Source of the DNA: Solirubrobacter deserti | GTDB taxonomy: Bacteria; Actinomycetota; Thermoleophilia; Solirubrobacterales; Solirubrobacteraceae | Assembly (NCBI RefSeq): GCF_003344625.1 | Contig: NZ_QPKJ02000003.1 | Coordinates: 310,001 to 374,000 of the forward strand | Direction: 5' to 3' | DNA: 64,000 nt | Part shown: piece by piece, positions 1 through 7,864 of the stretch | Numbering within the stretch: position 1 is the first letter of the stretch | How the letters are laid out: every line of letters begins with the position of its first letter | Position numbers and translations under genes: made by a program | The notes under the pieces: model-generated | Seen by the model: the letters and a program-made list of their open reading frames with translations, nothing else | Databases searched by the model: none | Told to the model about the DNA's origin: nothing

Positions 1-756
1 CTCCCGCTCACGTTCAAGCAGTTCCACTCCATGCAGCGGCTCGCGCATCTCCAGCCGGAGATGAAGAAGCTGCAGGACAAGTACCGGAACGACAAAGAGC
101 GCATGAACCAGGAGATGATGCGCTTCTACCGGGAGAACAAGGTGAACCCGTTCGCCTCGTGCCTCCCGATGGTCGCGCAGTTCCCGGTCTTCATCGCGCT
201 CTACTACATGCTGCGCGTCGACCTCCGGTACGACATCTGCCCGAGCATCAACACGGGCCGGCCGGAGCCGATCCCCTGCGGCTCCACCGACGCGTCGCAG
301 TTCTTGTTCATCAGCGACCTGACGGACAAGGCGACGGGTGGGACGCTCGCGATCCTGATCGTCCTCTACGTCGGCTCGCAGCTGCTCTCGACGCTGCTGA
401 TGTCGACGACGACGGACCGCACGCAGCGGATGATCTTCCTCGCGCTGCCGTTCATCTTCGTCCTGTTCGTCATCCAGTTCCCGGCGGGCCTGCTCGTCTA
501 CTGGATCACGACGAACCTGTGGACGATCGTCCAGCAGGCGATCATCAAGAAGCGGCTCGGCCCGATCCGCCCGCCCCTCGCGGAGGGCGAGAAGCCGCCG
601 GGGTTGTTCGACGCCTTCAAGCAGGCGAGCCAGAACACGTCGGCCGCGCCGGAGAAGAAGCCGAAGACGCGGACCGCGGAGCCGAAGGGCAAGCCTTCGG
701 GCCCGCCGCCGGCGTCGCCGCGTAAGAAGAAGAAACGATCCGGGAGACGTCGATGA
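1..756 (+). CDS. yidC: Membrane protein insertase YidC/OxaI (5' partial)
   Basis: Inserts and folds inner-membrane proteins, alone or with SecYEG. The reading frame is already open at base 1, where residues LPLTFKQFHSM match the cytoplasmic helical hairpin of the YidC core, so the N-terminal part lies outside the window. Visible are the remaining core membrane helices (for example the stretch around 100-170 of the displayed part) and a long basic tail rich in Lys, Arg and Pro that likely contacts ribosomes. The stop codon overlaps the next start (ATGA at 753-756), so translation is coupled to jag. The yidC-jag-rsmG-parA-parB order is the classic origin-proximal block of Gram-positive bacteria. 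Confidence 0.93.
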   Translation, partial: LPLTFKQFHSMQRLAHLQPEMKKLQDKYRNDKERMNQEMMRFYRENKVNPFASCLPMVAQFPVFIALYYMLRVDLRYDICPSINTGRPEPIPCGSTDASQFLFISDLTDKATGGTLAILIVLYVGSQLLSTLLMSTTTDRTQRMIFLALPFIFVLFVIQFPAGLLVYWITTNLWTIVQQAIIKKRLGPIRPPLAEGEKPPGLFDAFKQASQNTSAAPEKKPKTRTAEPKGKPSGPPPASPRKKKKRSGRRR

Positions 757-1211
757 GCGATTCCGCCGACCGCGTGCGGGACCTGCTGGAACACGTGAGC
801 GAAGCGCTCGCGCTGGATGCGGACGTCGTCATCGAGGAGGAGGGCCGGATCATCAAGGCCACGCTCGAAGGCGACGACCTCGGCTTGTTCATCGGCCGCC
901 ACGGGCAGACGATCGACGCCGTCCAGCACCTGGCGTTCAAGACCGCGACGCGGGACCAGCCGCCGTCGGCGGGCGTGCGCGTGGTCGTCGACGCGGCCGG
1001 TTACCGCGACCGCCGCGAGCAGGCGCTGCAGCGCCAGGCCGACGAGGCCGCCGAGAAGGCGGCGAGCACCGGCCGTCCCGTCGCGCTCGACGCGATGAGC
1101 GCCACGGAGCGCAAGGTCGTGCACGAGTACCTGAAGGATCGCGAGGACGTCGAGACCTACTCCGAAGGCACGGAGCCGGACCGGCACCTCGTCGTCGCAC
1201 CGCTCGACTGA
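753..1211 (+). CDS. jag: RNA-binding protein Jag/KhpB (KH and R3H domains)
   Basis: 152-residue RNA-binding protein of the Jag/SpoIIIJ-associated family. The KH_II core shows the nucleotide-loop signature IGRHGQTIDAVQHL near residues 48-61, and the C-terminal half (ALDAMSATERKVVHEYL) is the R3H domain. The N-terminal Jag_N domain found in Bacillus homologues is absent, as is common in actinobacteria. It partners with KhpA in other bacteria to bind many transcripts and influence cell-wall growth. Start ATG overlaps the yidC stop. Its stop lies one base before the parS palindrome that also covers the start of rsmG. Confidence 0.92.
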   Translation: MSDSADRVRDLLEHVSEALALDADVVIEEEGRIIKATLEGDDLGLFIGRHGQTIDAVQHLAFKTATRDQPPSAGVRVVVDAAGYRDRREQALQRQADEAAEKAASTGRPVALDAMSATERKVVHEYLKDREDVETYSEGTEPDRHLVVAPLD

Positions 1212-1227
1212 CGTTTCACGTGAAACA
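1212..1227. promoter_or_regulatory. parS: parS centromere site 1
   Basis: The 14-base perfect palindrome GTTTCACGTGAAAC (1213-1226), with A at 1227, matches 15 of 16 positions of the universal parS consensus TGTTTCACGTGAAACA. Only the first base differs (C for T). It lies in the jag-rsmG junction and contains the GTG start codon of rsmG (1220-1222). ParB, encoded 1.8 kb downstream, is the expected ligand. Confidence 0.95.
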
Positions 1228-1885
1228 CCTCGAGGACGTCGCGCCCGCGCACGCGGTCGAACCGCTGGCGCGCATCCTCGAGCTGCAGGCCACCGATCCG
1301 ACCGCGTCCACGACGGTTCGCGATCCCGGGGAGGCGGTCGGCCGGCACGTCGCCGACTCGCTGACCGCCCTCGCGCTGCCCGTCGTGGCGAGCGCCCGCC
1401 GCATCGCCGATCTCGGCTCGGGGGCCGGTTGGCCCGGCCTGGCGCTCGCGGCGGCGCTGCCAGACGCGCACGTGTGGCTCATCGAGAGCGCGATCCGTCA
1501 CTGCCGATACCTCGAGCGCGCGGTCGAGGTCGGAGAGCTCGCAAACGTGACGGTCGTCCATGCCCGGGTCGAGGAGTGGTCCGGGGAGCACGACCTCGTG
1601 ACCGCACGGGCGCTCGCGGCGCTGCCGGTGCTGGTGGAGTACGCGGCGCCGTTGCTGCCGATCGGCGGCCACTTCGTCGGCTGGAAGGGCGCTGTGTCCC
1701 CGGAGGAGGCCGCGGCCGGCGCGAAGGCCGCGGCGATCGTGGGGCTGGAGTCGACCGCGGTCGTTCCTGTGGTCCCGTACGCGGGCGCGCGCGACCACAC
1801 GCTGCACGTGTTCCGGAAGGTCGCCGAGACGCCCGAGCGCTTCCCGCGCCGTGCCGGCATGGCGACCAAGCGGCCGCTAGCTTGA
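1220..1885 (+). CDS. rsmG: 16S rRNA (guanine-527-N7)-methyltransferase RsmG
   Basis: SAM-dependent methyltransferase that modifies G527 of 16S rRNA; loss in other bacteria gives low-level streptomycin resistance. 221 residues. The sequence shows RHVADSL near residue 42 and the SAM-binding motif ADLGSGAGWPGLALA near residues 67-81, both diagnostic. The basic C-terminal tail is normal. The GTG start at 1220 lies inside parS site 1, so the ribosome start and the ParB target share bases. No better in-frame start is available upstream. The gene ends convergently with, and overlaps by 9 bp, the minus-strand membrane protein at 1877. Confidence 0.93.
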   Translation: MKHLEDVAPAHAVEPLARILELQATDPTASTTVRDPGEAVGRHVADSLTALALPVVASARRIADLGSGAGWPGLALAAALPDAHVWLIESAIRHCRYLERAVEVGELANVTVVHARVEEWSGEHDLVTARALAALPVLVEYAAPLLPIGGHFVGWKGAVSPEEAAAGAKAAAIVGLESTAVVPVVPYAGARDHTLHVFRKVAETPERFPRRAGMATKRPLA

Positions 1886-2194
1886 GAGCCGTTCGCGCGG
1901 CCGGCGGTAGTGGCGCCACCAGTACGCGAGCATGACCGGCGGGCCGAACACGCCCATGAGGACGCCCCACATGGCCTTCTGCTCCTGATCGAGCCCGCGT
2001 CGCAGGACGTCCCGGATGTAGACCGCGCCGAGCGCCACGGTCGTCGCGAACGCGAACAGGTGCGTTCCGATCACCCAGGGCGAGAAGAGCCGGTCGTCTT
2101 GGCTGATCCACGCAAGCACGAACAGAACGGCGAAGACGGCCATGGAGAGCAGCACGAAGACCGTTGCGAGCAGGACGAGCCAGCGCATCGGCAT
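1877..2194 (-). CDS. Small membrane protein of unknown function
   Basis: Predicted 105-residue protein starting MPMRWLVLLATVF. Two hydrophobic segments (about residues 5-28 and 40-60) and a third shorter one (about 76-92) are followed by a basic tail (YWWRHYRRPRERLSS). I do not recognise the family. An upstream in-frame extension is possible to 2275, but part of it would be translated parS sequence, so the internal ATG at 2194 (or 2188) is preferred. It sits between rsmG and parA on the opposite strand, and its promoter region must overlap parS site 2. Confidence 0.6.
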   Translation of the reverse strand: MPMRWLVLLATVFVLLSMAVFAVLFVLAWISQDDRLFSPWVIGTHLFAFATTVALGAVYIRDVLRRGLDQEQKAMWGVLMGVFGPPVMLAYWWRHYRRPRERLSS

Positions 2195-2204
2195 GCGGAT
2201 ACCC

Positions 2205-2220
2205 CGTTTCACGTGAAACA
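2205..2220. promoter_or_regulatory. parS: parS centromere site 2
   Basis: CGTTTCACGTGAAACA, again 15 of 16 matches to the parS consensus with the same perfect 14-base core (2206-2219). It lies 45 bp upstream of the parA start, in the divergent gap between parA and the small membrane gene, and 993 bp from site 1. ParB bound here is placed to touch the parAB promoter. Confidence 0.95.
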
Positions 2221-2264
2221 TCGCTGTCGATCCGACCGACCCCGTCGCTAGCGTCGAAGTCCGA

Positions 2265-3020
2265 ATGGGCACCATCTACGCGATCGCCAACCAGAAGGGC
2301 GGGGTCGGCAAGACGACCACCGCGGTCAACGTGGCCGCGTGCATCGCCGCTGCCGGCTACGAGACGCTCGTCGTGGACGTCGATCCCCAGGGCAACGCGA
2401 CCGTCGGCCTGGGCGTCGCGCGCGAGGGTGCCGGGGTCTACGACGTCCTCGCGGGGGACGTTTCCGCCCGGGAGGCCGTCCGCACGACGGACATCGAGCG
2501 CCTCTCGATCCTCGTGTCCACCCCGGATCTCGCCGGCGCGACCATGGAGCTGCCACGCCTCGCCGGCTCCGAGCGGCGCCTGCGCGAGGCGCTGGACCCG
2601 CTGCGCGAGGACTTCGCGTTCATCCTGCTCGACTGCCCGCCGTCGCTCGGGCCGCTGACCGTCAATGCGCTCGTCGCCGCCGAGCGCGTGATTGTCCCGG
2701 TCCAGACCGAGTACTTCGCGCTCGAGGGCCTCGCCGGCCTGCTGGACACGCTCTCGCTGATCCAGCGCGAGCTCAACCCCCGGCTCACGGTCGCGGGCAT
2801 GCTGCTGACGATGCACGACGCGCGCACGAAGCTCGCCCAGGATGTTGAGCGCGAGGTCCGTGCCCACTTCCCGGCGCTCGTGTTCGACACCGTGATCCCG
2901 CGCAACGTTCGGCTCGGCGAGGCGCCGAGCTACGGCATCCCCGTCATCCATCACGATCCGCACTGCTCGGGGGCGGAGGCCTACTTCGAGCTCGCCAAGG
3001 AGGTGGCCGCACGTGGCTGA
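2265..3020 (+). CDS. parA: Chromosome partitioning ATPase ParA/Soj
   Basis: Segregates newly replicated origins by ATP-dependent nucleoid binding and ParB-stimulated hydrolysis. 251 residues. It starts MGTIYAIANQKGGVGKTTT with the deviant Walker A motif KGGVGKTT (residues 11-18), followed by the DPQGNATVGLG switch near residue 42 and Walker B LLDCPPSLG near residue 125. There is no N-terminal HTH, so this is the chromosomal Soj type rather than plasmid ParA type Ia. It overlaps parB by 8 bp, indicating one operon. parS site 2 in its upstream region suggests local ParB binding at the promoter. Confidence 0.96.
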   Translation: MGTIYAIANQKGGVGKTTTAVNVAACIAAAGYETLVVDVDPQGNATVGLGVAREGAGVYDVLAGDVSAREAVRTTDIERLSILVSTPDLAGATMELPRLAGSERRLREALDPLREDFAFILLDCPPSLGPLTVNALVAAERVIVPVQTEYFALEGLAGLLDTLSLIQRELNPRLTVAGMLLTMHDARTKLAQDVEREVRAHFPALVFDTVIPRNVRLGEAPSYGIPVIHHDPHCSGAEAYFELAKEVAARG

Positions 3021-3891
3021 TCGTCCTCGCGGGATGGGGCGCGGGCTCGCGGCCATCCTCACCCCGACGGAAGGCACCGGCGCCGCGCCCGAGCTGCGCA
3101 AGCTGCCGATCGAGCTGATTTCGCCGAACCCACGCCAGCCACGCCAGCTGTTCGACGAGGAGTCCCTGCTCGCGCTGTCGGAGTCCGTCAAGGAACGCGG
3201 CGTGCTGCAGCCGGTGCTGGTCCGTCCGTGCGCCGGCGGCTCGTATGAGCTGATCGCGGGCGAGCGGCGTTGGCGCGCGGCCCAGCTCGCCGGCCTGGAC
3301 GTGCTGCCGGCGGTCATCGCTCCCCACGAAGACCTCGAGTCGCTCGAGATCGCGCTGATCGAGAACATGGCCCGCGAGGACCTGAACCCGATCGAAGAGG
3401 CCCGCGCCTGCTCGCTGCTGGTCGACGAGCTCGGCCTCACGCGCGAGGAGGTCGGCCGTCGCGTCGGGCGCTCCCGCGTTGCCGTCTCCAACCTCCTGCG
3501 CCTGCTCGACCTCCCGGACGAGGTCCTGGACCTGTTGATCGACGGCGCCCTCACCGAGGGCCACGGCCGCGCGCTGCTGATGGCGCCCGACCACTCCGAC
3601 CGGCGGCGCCTCGCCCGGACCGCCGTCGAGGAGGACTGGACCGTGCGCGAGACCGAGGCCCAGGCCCGCGCGACGGCCCGCCCACCGGAGGCCGCACCGA
3701 AGGTCACGCGGATGATCCACCCGGACCAGGAAGAGGCCGCGACCCGCCTCGGCGACGCCTTCCTGAGGGCCTTCGGAGCCGACGTGAAGGTCAAGCCGCG
3801 CGGCACCGGGTACACCGTCGCGCTCTCGTTCTCGTCCCTGGACGAGGCGCTGGAGCTGGTTGAGAAAGTCGGTGCGCGCCCGCGCCTCTAG
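3013..3891 (+). CDS. parB: Chromosome partitioning protein ParB/Spo0J
   Basis: CTP-dependent DNA clamp that loads at parS, spreads, and recruits ParA and SMC. 292 residues from a GTG start inside the parA end. Residues 1-12 carry the short RGMGRGLAAIL segment typical of the ParA-stimulating N-terminus. The ParB/Srx CTP-binding region follows, with NPRQPR near residue 36 and GERRWRAAQLAG near residue 80. ENMAREDLNPIEEA begins the HTH linker, and the helix-turn-helix is near residues 148-170. The C-terminal dimerisation domain follows a linker. Two candidate parS sites lie in the same locus. Confidence 0.95.
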   Translation: MADRPRGMGRGLAAILTPTEGTGAAPELRKLPIELISPNPRQPRQLFDEESLLALSESVKERGVLQPVLVRPCAGGSYELIAGERRWRAAQLAGLDVLPAVIAPHEDLESLEIALIENMAREDLNPIEEARACSLLVDELGLTREEVGRRVGRSRVAVSNLLRLLDLPDEVLDLLIDGALTEGHGRALLMAPDHSDRRRLARTAVEEDWTVRETEAQARATARPPEAAPKVTRMIHPDQEEAATRLGDAFLRAFGADVKVKPRGTGYTVALSFSSLDEALELVEKVGARPRL

Positions 3892-3913
3892 GGTCGCTAT
3901 CATGCGCCGTCGC

Positions 3914-3987
<74 letters not shown>

Positions 3988-3993
3988 CTCGCG

Positions 3994-4013
3994 AGCCCCG
4001 CCCCGGCGGGGCT
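3994..4013 (+). terminator. Hairpin terminator after tRNA-Ile
   Basis: AGCCCCGCC (3994-4002) and GGCGGGGCT (4005-4013) form a 9-bp stem as drawn, with a four-base loop more likely in practice, followed by TTGTCGTTCT. It starts 7 bp after the tRNA end, fitting intrinsic termination of the parAB/tRNA transcript. Confidence 0.75.
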
Positions 4014-4063
4014 TTGTCGTTCTCGGTTGCACGCGCACCGTCAACCGGAATACGGTCGGTCGC

Positions 4064-5461
4064 ATGACCGTCCTCCGCGCCGCCCTCGCCTCCGTCCTTC
4101 TGCTGTTGTTGCCGGCCTCGGCGATGGCCGGAGGGGTTCGCGTCGACGCGAACGGCGTGATCGTCGTCACCGGCGACGTCAGCGGCGAGAGCATCGTGGT
4201 CGGCTGGGACGGCGAGGACCACTACGTGGAGTCCGATCGCGGCCTCACGGTCGGTGGTGGCGACTGCACGCCCGACGGGTCGAACCACGTCGACTGCACG
4301 GGCACGGCGTTCAACGTGTCGTTCATCGGCGCCGGCAGCTTCTTGGACGCCTCGCAGGTGAGCTCGTCCGCGCGGCTCACCGCGACCGGCAGCCCGGGCG
4401 CGGACGAGCTCGTCGGCACGCCCAACGACGACACCATCAGCGGCATCGAGGGCGACGACTCACTCTGGGGCGGTGGCGGCAACGATGCGCTCAACGGCGG
4501 AGCGGGAGCCAACACGTTCAACGACGGTGACGGCACCGACGTGTCGGCCGGTGGTCCGCACAACGACACCTTCAACGTCGGCCAAGGCCGGGACACCCTG
4601 CAGCCGGGCGACGGCTACGACGTCATCAGCTACTCCACCCGCCTCGTCGGTGTGACGATCACGCTCAGCGGCGGGGCCGACGACGGCGAGCCGGGGGAGG
4701 GCGACGACGTGGGCGCCGTCGCCGAGCAGGCCGACGGCGGCAGCGGCAACGACGTGCTCGCCGCCAACAACCTCGGCAACACGCTCAACGGCGGCGCCGG
4801 CAACGACGCGCTGATCGGCGGCACGGCGGAGGACCGGCTGGTCGGCAATGAGGGGGACGACTCGATCGACGCGCGCGACGGCCGCTTCGACTCGGTCGAC
4901 TGCGGGCCGGGCAACGACGTCGTGTTCGCCGACCCCGCGGACCTGACCCAGAACTGCGAGGTCGCGCCTGACGCGGACGGCGACGGCTACCTCGCCAACG
5001 TCGACTGCGCGCCGACCGACCCGGCGATCCACCCCGGCGCCGGCGAGGTCATCGGCAACCCAGTGGACGAGGACTGCAAGGACGGCCCGCTCTACGCGCG
5101 CGTCGTCTCACCCGTCGGCTACAGCATCAAGCGCGAGGGCAGCCGCAACCGGATGCGGTTCACGAAGCTCACCGTCGGCGAGATCAAGCCCGGCGACACG
5201 ATCGAGATCCGCTGCTCGACCAAGGCGCGCGGGTGCCCGTTCACGCGCAAGACGGTCACCGGCAAGAGCAAGCGCACCGTGAGCGTGCTCACGCACTTCA
5301 AGAAGCGCTACCTGCGCCGCGGCGCGGTGGTCGAGATCCGGACGCTGCGGCCGAACGAGATCGGGTCGGTGCGGCGGCTCACGGTCGGCCGGCGCGGCGC
5401 GGTCAAGTCCGAGACGCTGTGCCTGAACGTGGGCGCCAGCGCACCGACCCGCTGCGCCTAG
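4064..5461 (+). CDS. Secreted RTX-type calcium-binding repeat protein
   Basis: 465 residues with a signal peptide (MTVLRAALASVLLLLLPASAMA). A lead domain is followed by hemolysin-type nonapeptide repeats (GDDSLWGGGGNDALNGGAG, near 140, and GGSGNDVLAANNLGNTLNGGAGNDALIGG, near 230, written here only as landmarks in shorter form: GGxGNDxLxGG). Around residue 300 comes DADGDGYLANVDCAPTDPAI, a MopE-like motif, ending VDEDC. The last 110 residues form a basic Ser/Thr/Arg-rich module with four cysteines. RTX repeats fold on Ca2+ binding, so this is probably an extracellular or cell-wall protein. No type I exporter lies beside it. It ends convergently with the SDR gene (3-bp overlap). Confidence 0.82.
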   Translation: MTVLRAALASVLLLLLPASAMAGGVRVDANGVIVVTGDVSGESIVVGWDGEDHYVESDRGLTVGGGDCTPDGSNHVDCTGTAFNVSFIGAGSFLDASQVSSSARLTATGSPGADELVGTPNDDTISGIEGDDSLWGGGGNDALNGGAGANTFNDGDGTDVSAGGPHNDTFNVGQGRDTLQPGDGYDVISYSTRLVGVTITLSGGADDGEPGEGDDVGAVAEQADGGSGNDVLAANNLGNTLNGGAGNDALIGGTAEDRLVGNEGDDSIDARDGRFDSVDCGPGNDVVFADPADLTQNCEVAPDADGDGYLANVDCAPTDPAIHPGAGEVIGNPVDEDCKDGPLYARVVSPVGYSIKREGSRNRMRFTKLTVGEIKPGDTIEIRCSTKARGCPFTRKTVTGKSKRTVSVLTHFKKRYLRRGAVVEIRTLRPNEIGSVRRLTVGRRGAVKSETLCLNVGASAPTRCA

Positions 5462-6141
5462 GCCTCCTGCGCCGTCGGGCGCACGAGGATCTCGTTGACA
5501 TCGACGCGGGCGGGCTGTGAGACGGCGTACAGCACGGCCCGCGCGATGTCGTCGGCCTCGAGCCGGCCCTCGGACGGGTTGTCGAAGAACGGGGTCTCGG
5601 TGCCGCCGGGCGAGATCAGCGTCGTGCGGATGCCGGTGCCGTTGAGGTCGATGCGCACGGCCTCGGCCATCGCCGTCACCGCCCACTTGGTCGCGGAGTA
5701 CAGGCTGCCCGGCATCACGCGCCGCCCGGCGACCGAGCCCGTCAGCAGCACGTGCCCGCGCGACTCCTTCAGCGCCGGGATCGCGGCCCGGACGGTGTAG
5801 GCGGCGCCAAGGACGTTCGTCAGCACCATCGCGCGCCAGTGCTCGGGCGTCTCGTTGAGCCACCCGCGCGCGGCGCCGAAGCCGGCGTTCGCGAACACGA
5901 CGTCCACCTGTCCGAACGCGTCCAGCGCCGTCGCGATCAGCGCCTCGTTGGCGTCCCACTCGGTGACGTCGGTCTCGACGGCCAGCGCGCCGTCCCCGAG
6001 GTCGGACACGAGCGCGTCGAGCTTGTCCTTCGAGCGCGCGGCCAGCACGACGCGGTAGCCGGCCTCGACGGCGCGGCAAGCGGTGGCGGCGCCGATGCCG
6101 GAGCTGGCGCCGGTGATGACGAAGACGGGGGAGTCGGCCAT
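5458..6141 (-). CDS. Short-chain dehydrogenase/reductase
   Basis: Classical NAD(P)-dependent SDR, 227 residues from the ATG at 6141. A GTG six codons upstream is an alternative, but MADSPVFVITGASSGIG matches the usual family start. Cofactor motif TGASSGIG, NAG motif (FANAGFG), catalytic Ser (LLTGSVAG) and YxxxK (YSATKWA) are all intact. Arg residues following the first strand (LAARSKDK) suggest NADPH preference. The substrate cannot be read from the sequence. It is followed 42 bp upstream on the same strand by an aldehyde dehydrogenase gene, so the two may be co-transcribed. Confidence 0.85.
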   Translation of the reverse strand: MADSPVFVITGASSGIGAATACRAVEAGYRVVLAARSKDKLDALVSDLGDGALAVETDVTEWDANEALIATALDAFGQVDVVFANAGFGAARGWLNETPEHWRAMVLTNVLGAAYTVRAAIPALKESRGHVLLTGSVAGRRVMPGSLYSATKWAVTAMAEAVRIDLNGTGIRTTLISPGGTETPFFDNPSEGRLEADDIARAVLYAVSQPARVDVNEILVRPTAQEA

Positions 6142-6183
6142 GGCCGGGACGCTACCCACGCGTCCCGGCCAGGCGCACCGGGA

Positions 6184-7569
6184 TCAGACGCCGGCGACCT
6201 TGAACGTGCGGATGTTGGTGAACTCGTGCATCCCGACGCTGGCGAGCTCGCGGCCGTAGCCCGAGCGCTTGATGCCGCCGAACGGCAGCCGCGGGTCAGA
6301 CGCGACGAGCGCGTTGACCGACACCAGGCCGGACTCGATCCGCCGCGCGACCGTTTCCGCGCGCTCGGTGTCGGTGCTCCAGACCGTGGCGCCGAGCCCG
6401 TAGCGGGTGTCGTTGGCCAGCTCGACCGCCTCGTCCTCAGTTTCGAACGGCGTGATCGCGACCACCGGGCCGAACGTCTCCTCGGTGAAGGCGGTCATGC
6501 CGGGCTTGACGCCGGCGAGCACGGTCGGGGCGAAGAAGAAGCCCGGGCGATCCAGTCGCTGCCCGCCCGTCTTGAGCTCGGCGCCCTCGGCGACGGTCGC
6601 CTCCACCTGGCGCTCCAGGTTCTCGAGGATGTCGAGCCGGGCGAGCGGGCCGAGCTGCGTGCCGTCCTCGGTCGGGTCGCCGATCTTGACCGCCTCCAGC
6701 GCCGCGACGAGCTTGGTCTGGAACGTGTCGACGACGGACGCGTCGACCAGGAAGCGCTTCGGCGCGATGCACGTCTGGCCCGCCGTCATCAGCCGCCCGG
6801 TGACGGCGTGCTGGACGGCGAGGTCGAGGTCGGCGTCGGCGAGCACGACGAACGGGTCCGAGCCGCCCAGCTCGAGGACGCTCTTCTTGAGCGCCTTGCC
6901 GGCCTCCGCGGCCACGAACGCGCCGGCGCGCTCGGAGCCCGTCAGGGTCACGGCGGCGACGCGCGGGTCGGCGATCAGCTGCGCCGACACCTCCGGCACG
7001 CGCTCCGACCCGACGATCAGGCTCGTGAACAGGCCCGCGGGCGCGCCGGCCGCCGTGAACGCGTCCTCGAGGGCGAGCGCCGTACCCGAGACGTTCGGGG
7101 CGTGCTTGAGCAGCGCCGCGTTGCCCGCCAGCAGTGCCGGGCCGGCGAAGCGGATGACCTGCCAGAACGGGAAGTTCCACGGCATCACCGCGAAGATCAC
7201 GCCGATCGGCTCGTAGGTGACGACGTGGCGACCGGCCCCGGCGTCCACCTCGGTGTCGGCCAGCATCGCGGGGCCGGCCTCCGCGAAGTACTCCAGCGCC
7301 GACGCGCTCTTCTCGATCTCGAAGCGGGCCTCGGCGAGCGGCTTGCCCATCTCGGAGACGACGAGCCGCGCCAGTTCCTCGGCGCGCTCGCGCAGGACCG
7401 CGGCTACGGCCACCAGCAACTCGGCGCGCTCGGCGACGGGCCGGCGCCGCCAGTCGCGATACGCCGCATCGGCGGCGGTCAGCGCGGCCTCGATCTGCTC
7501 CGGCCCGTGCTCCGGATAGGTCGCGACTTCCTGCTCGGTCGTGGGATCGACGACAGTGACAGCGGACAT
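6184..7569 (-). CDS. NAD(P)-dependent aldehyde dehydrogenase, succinate-semialdehyde dehydrogenase-like
   Basis: 461 residues from the ATG at 7569, which starts MSAVTVVDPTTEQEV. An ATG 12 bases upstream is also possible. The ALDH fold is complete: MPWNFPFWQ, the catalytic Glu in LELGGSDPF near residue 227, the catalytic Cys in TAGQTCIAPKR near residue 260, and the late EETFGPVVAI and PFGGIKRSGYGRE motifs. The overall pattern resembles succinate-semialdehyde dehydrogenases of the GabD/YneI group, but the substrate is inferred. The gene diverges from the peptide-exporter operon. Confidence 0.85.
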   Translation of the reverse strand: MSAVTVVDPTTEQEVATYPEHGPEQIEAALTAADAAYRDWRRRPVAERAELLVAVAAVLRERAEELARLVVSEMGKPLAEARFEIEKSASALEYFAEAGPAMLADTEVDAGAGRHVVTYEPIGVIFAVMPWNFPFWQVIRFAGPALLAGNAALLKHAPNVSGTALALEDAFTAAGAPAGLFTSLIVGSERVPEVSAQLIADPRVAAVTLTGSERAGAFVAAEAGKALKKSVLELGGSDPFVVLADADLDLAVQHAVTGRLMTAGQTCIAPKRFLVDASVVDTFQTKLVAALEAVKIGDPTEDGTQLGPLARLDILENLERQVEATVAEGAELKTGGQRLDRPGFFFAPTVLAGVKPGMTAFTEETFGPVVAITPFETEDEAVELANDTRYGLGATVWSTDTERAETVARRIESGLVSVNALVASDPRLPFGGIKRSGYGRELASVGMHEFTNIRTFKVAGV

Positions 7570-7619
7570 TTGGCTCCTCACCTGCGCGGCAAACGATTAC
7601 CGCCAAGGCTATCGCGCCG

Positions 7620-7648
7620 CGTGAGAAGTCTCTCATGGCCTCCTCACG
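7620..7648. promoter_or_regulatory. Inverted repeat in divergent promoter gap
   Basis: CGTGAGAAG (7620-7628) and CTCCTCACG (7640-7648) are inverted copies with one mismatch, separated by 11 bases that themselves contain GTCTCTCATG. The spacing of about two helical turns between half-site centres suits a dimeric repressor. It lies between the aldehyde dehydrogenase and the peptide/exporter operon and could act on either. No matching regulator is evident. Confidence 0.35.
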
Positions 7649-7710
7649 GTCGGCTTACGGCCCGCGGGGATTCTCCTTCCCACACCGCAAACGACCCAAG
7701 GGAGAACCCC

Positions 7711-7854
7711 ATGGCTCACCGGTCCTTCAAGGCCATCACCGCCGCGTCGCGCATCACCGCCAGCGCCGCGTCGAACTCCAACGACAGCAACTCCGGGCGT
7801 CGCCGCCGTCGCCGTCGGCGTCGCCGCCGCGCCCGCAACCGCTCCAACACCTAG
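7711..7854 (+). CDS. 47-residue peptide with polyarginine tail
   Basis: Short reading frame with an excellent ribosome site (AAGGGAG at 7698-7704, 6 bases before ATG). The N-terminal half is MAHRSFKAITAASRITASAA; then comes an Asn/Ser/Asp stretch, a run of 11 consecutive Arg, and ARNRSNT. The Arg run uses mixed codons (cgt, cgc, cgg), so it is not a simple triplet slip. There is no classical signal peptide. It ends 10 bp before the ABC exporter start and appears to be the first gene of a five-gene operon. The layout (small peptide, exporter, modifying enzyme) resembles exported peptide systems, but the family is unknown to me. A DNA-binding or RNA-binding role for the basic tail is the main alternative. 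Confidence 0.6.
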   Translation: MAHRSFKAITAASRITASAASNSNDSNSGRRRRRRRRRRRARNRSNT

Positions 7855-7864
7855 CCGGAGCGGC

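Noticed and set aside
1479..3815. 778-residue open frame on the minus strand across parA and parB
   Set aside because: High-GC shadow of rsmG, parA and parB; composition is Arg/Pro/Ser-rich with no domain, and parS and known genes occupy the other strand.
5752..7854. 700-residue open frame on the plus strand
   Set aside because: Runs antisense to the dehydrogenase genes. Only its last 47 codons (7711-7854) have a ribosome site and were kept as the Arg-rich peptide.
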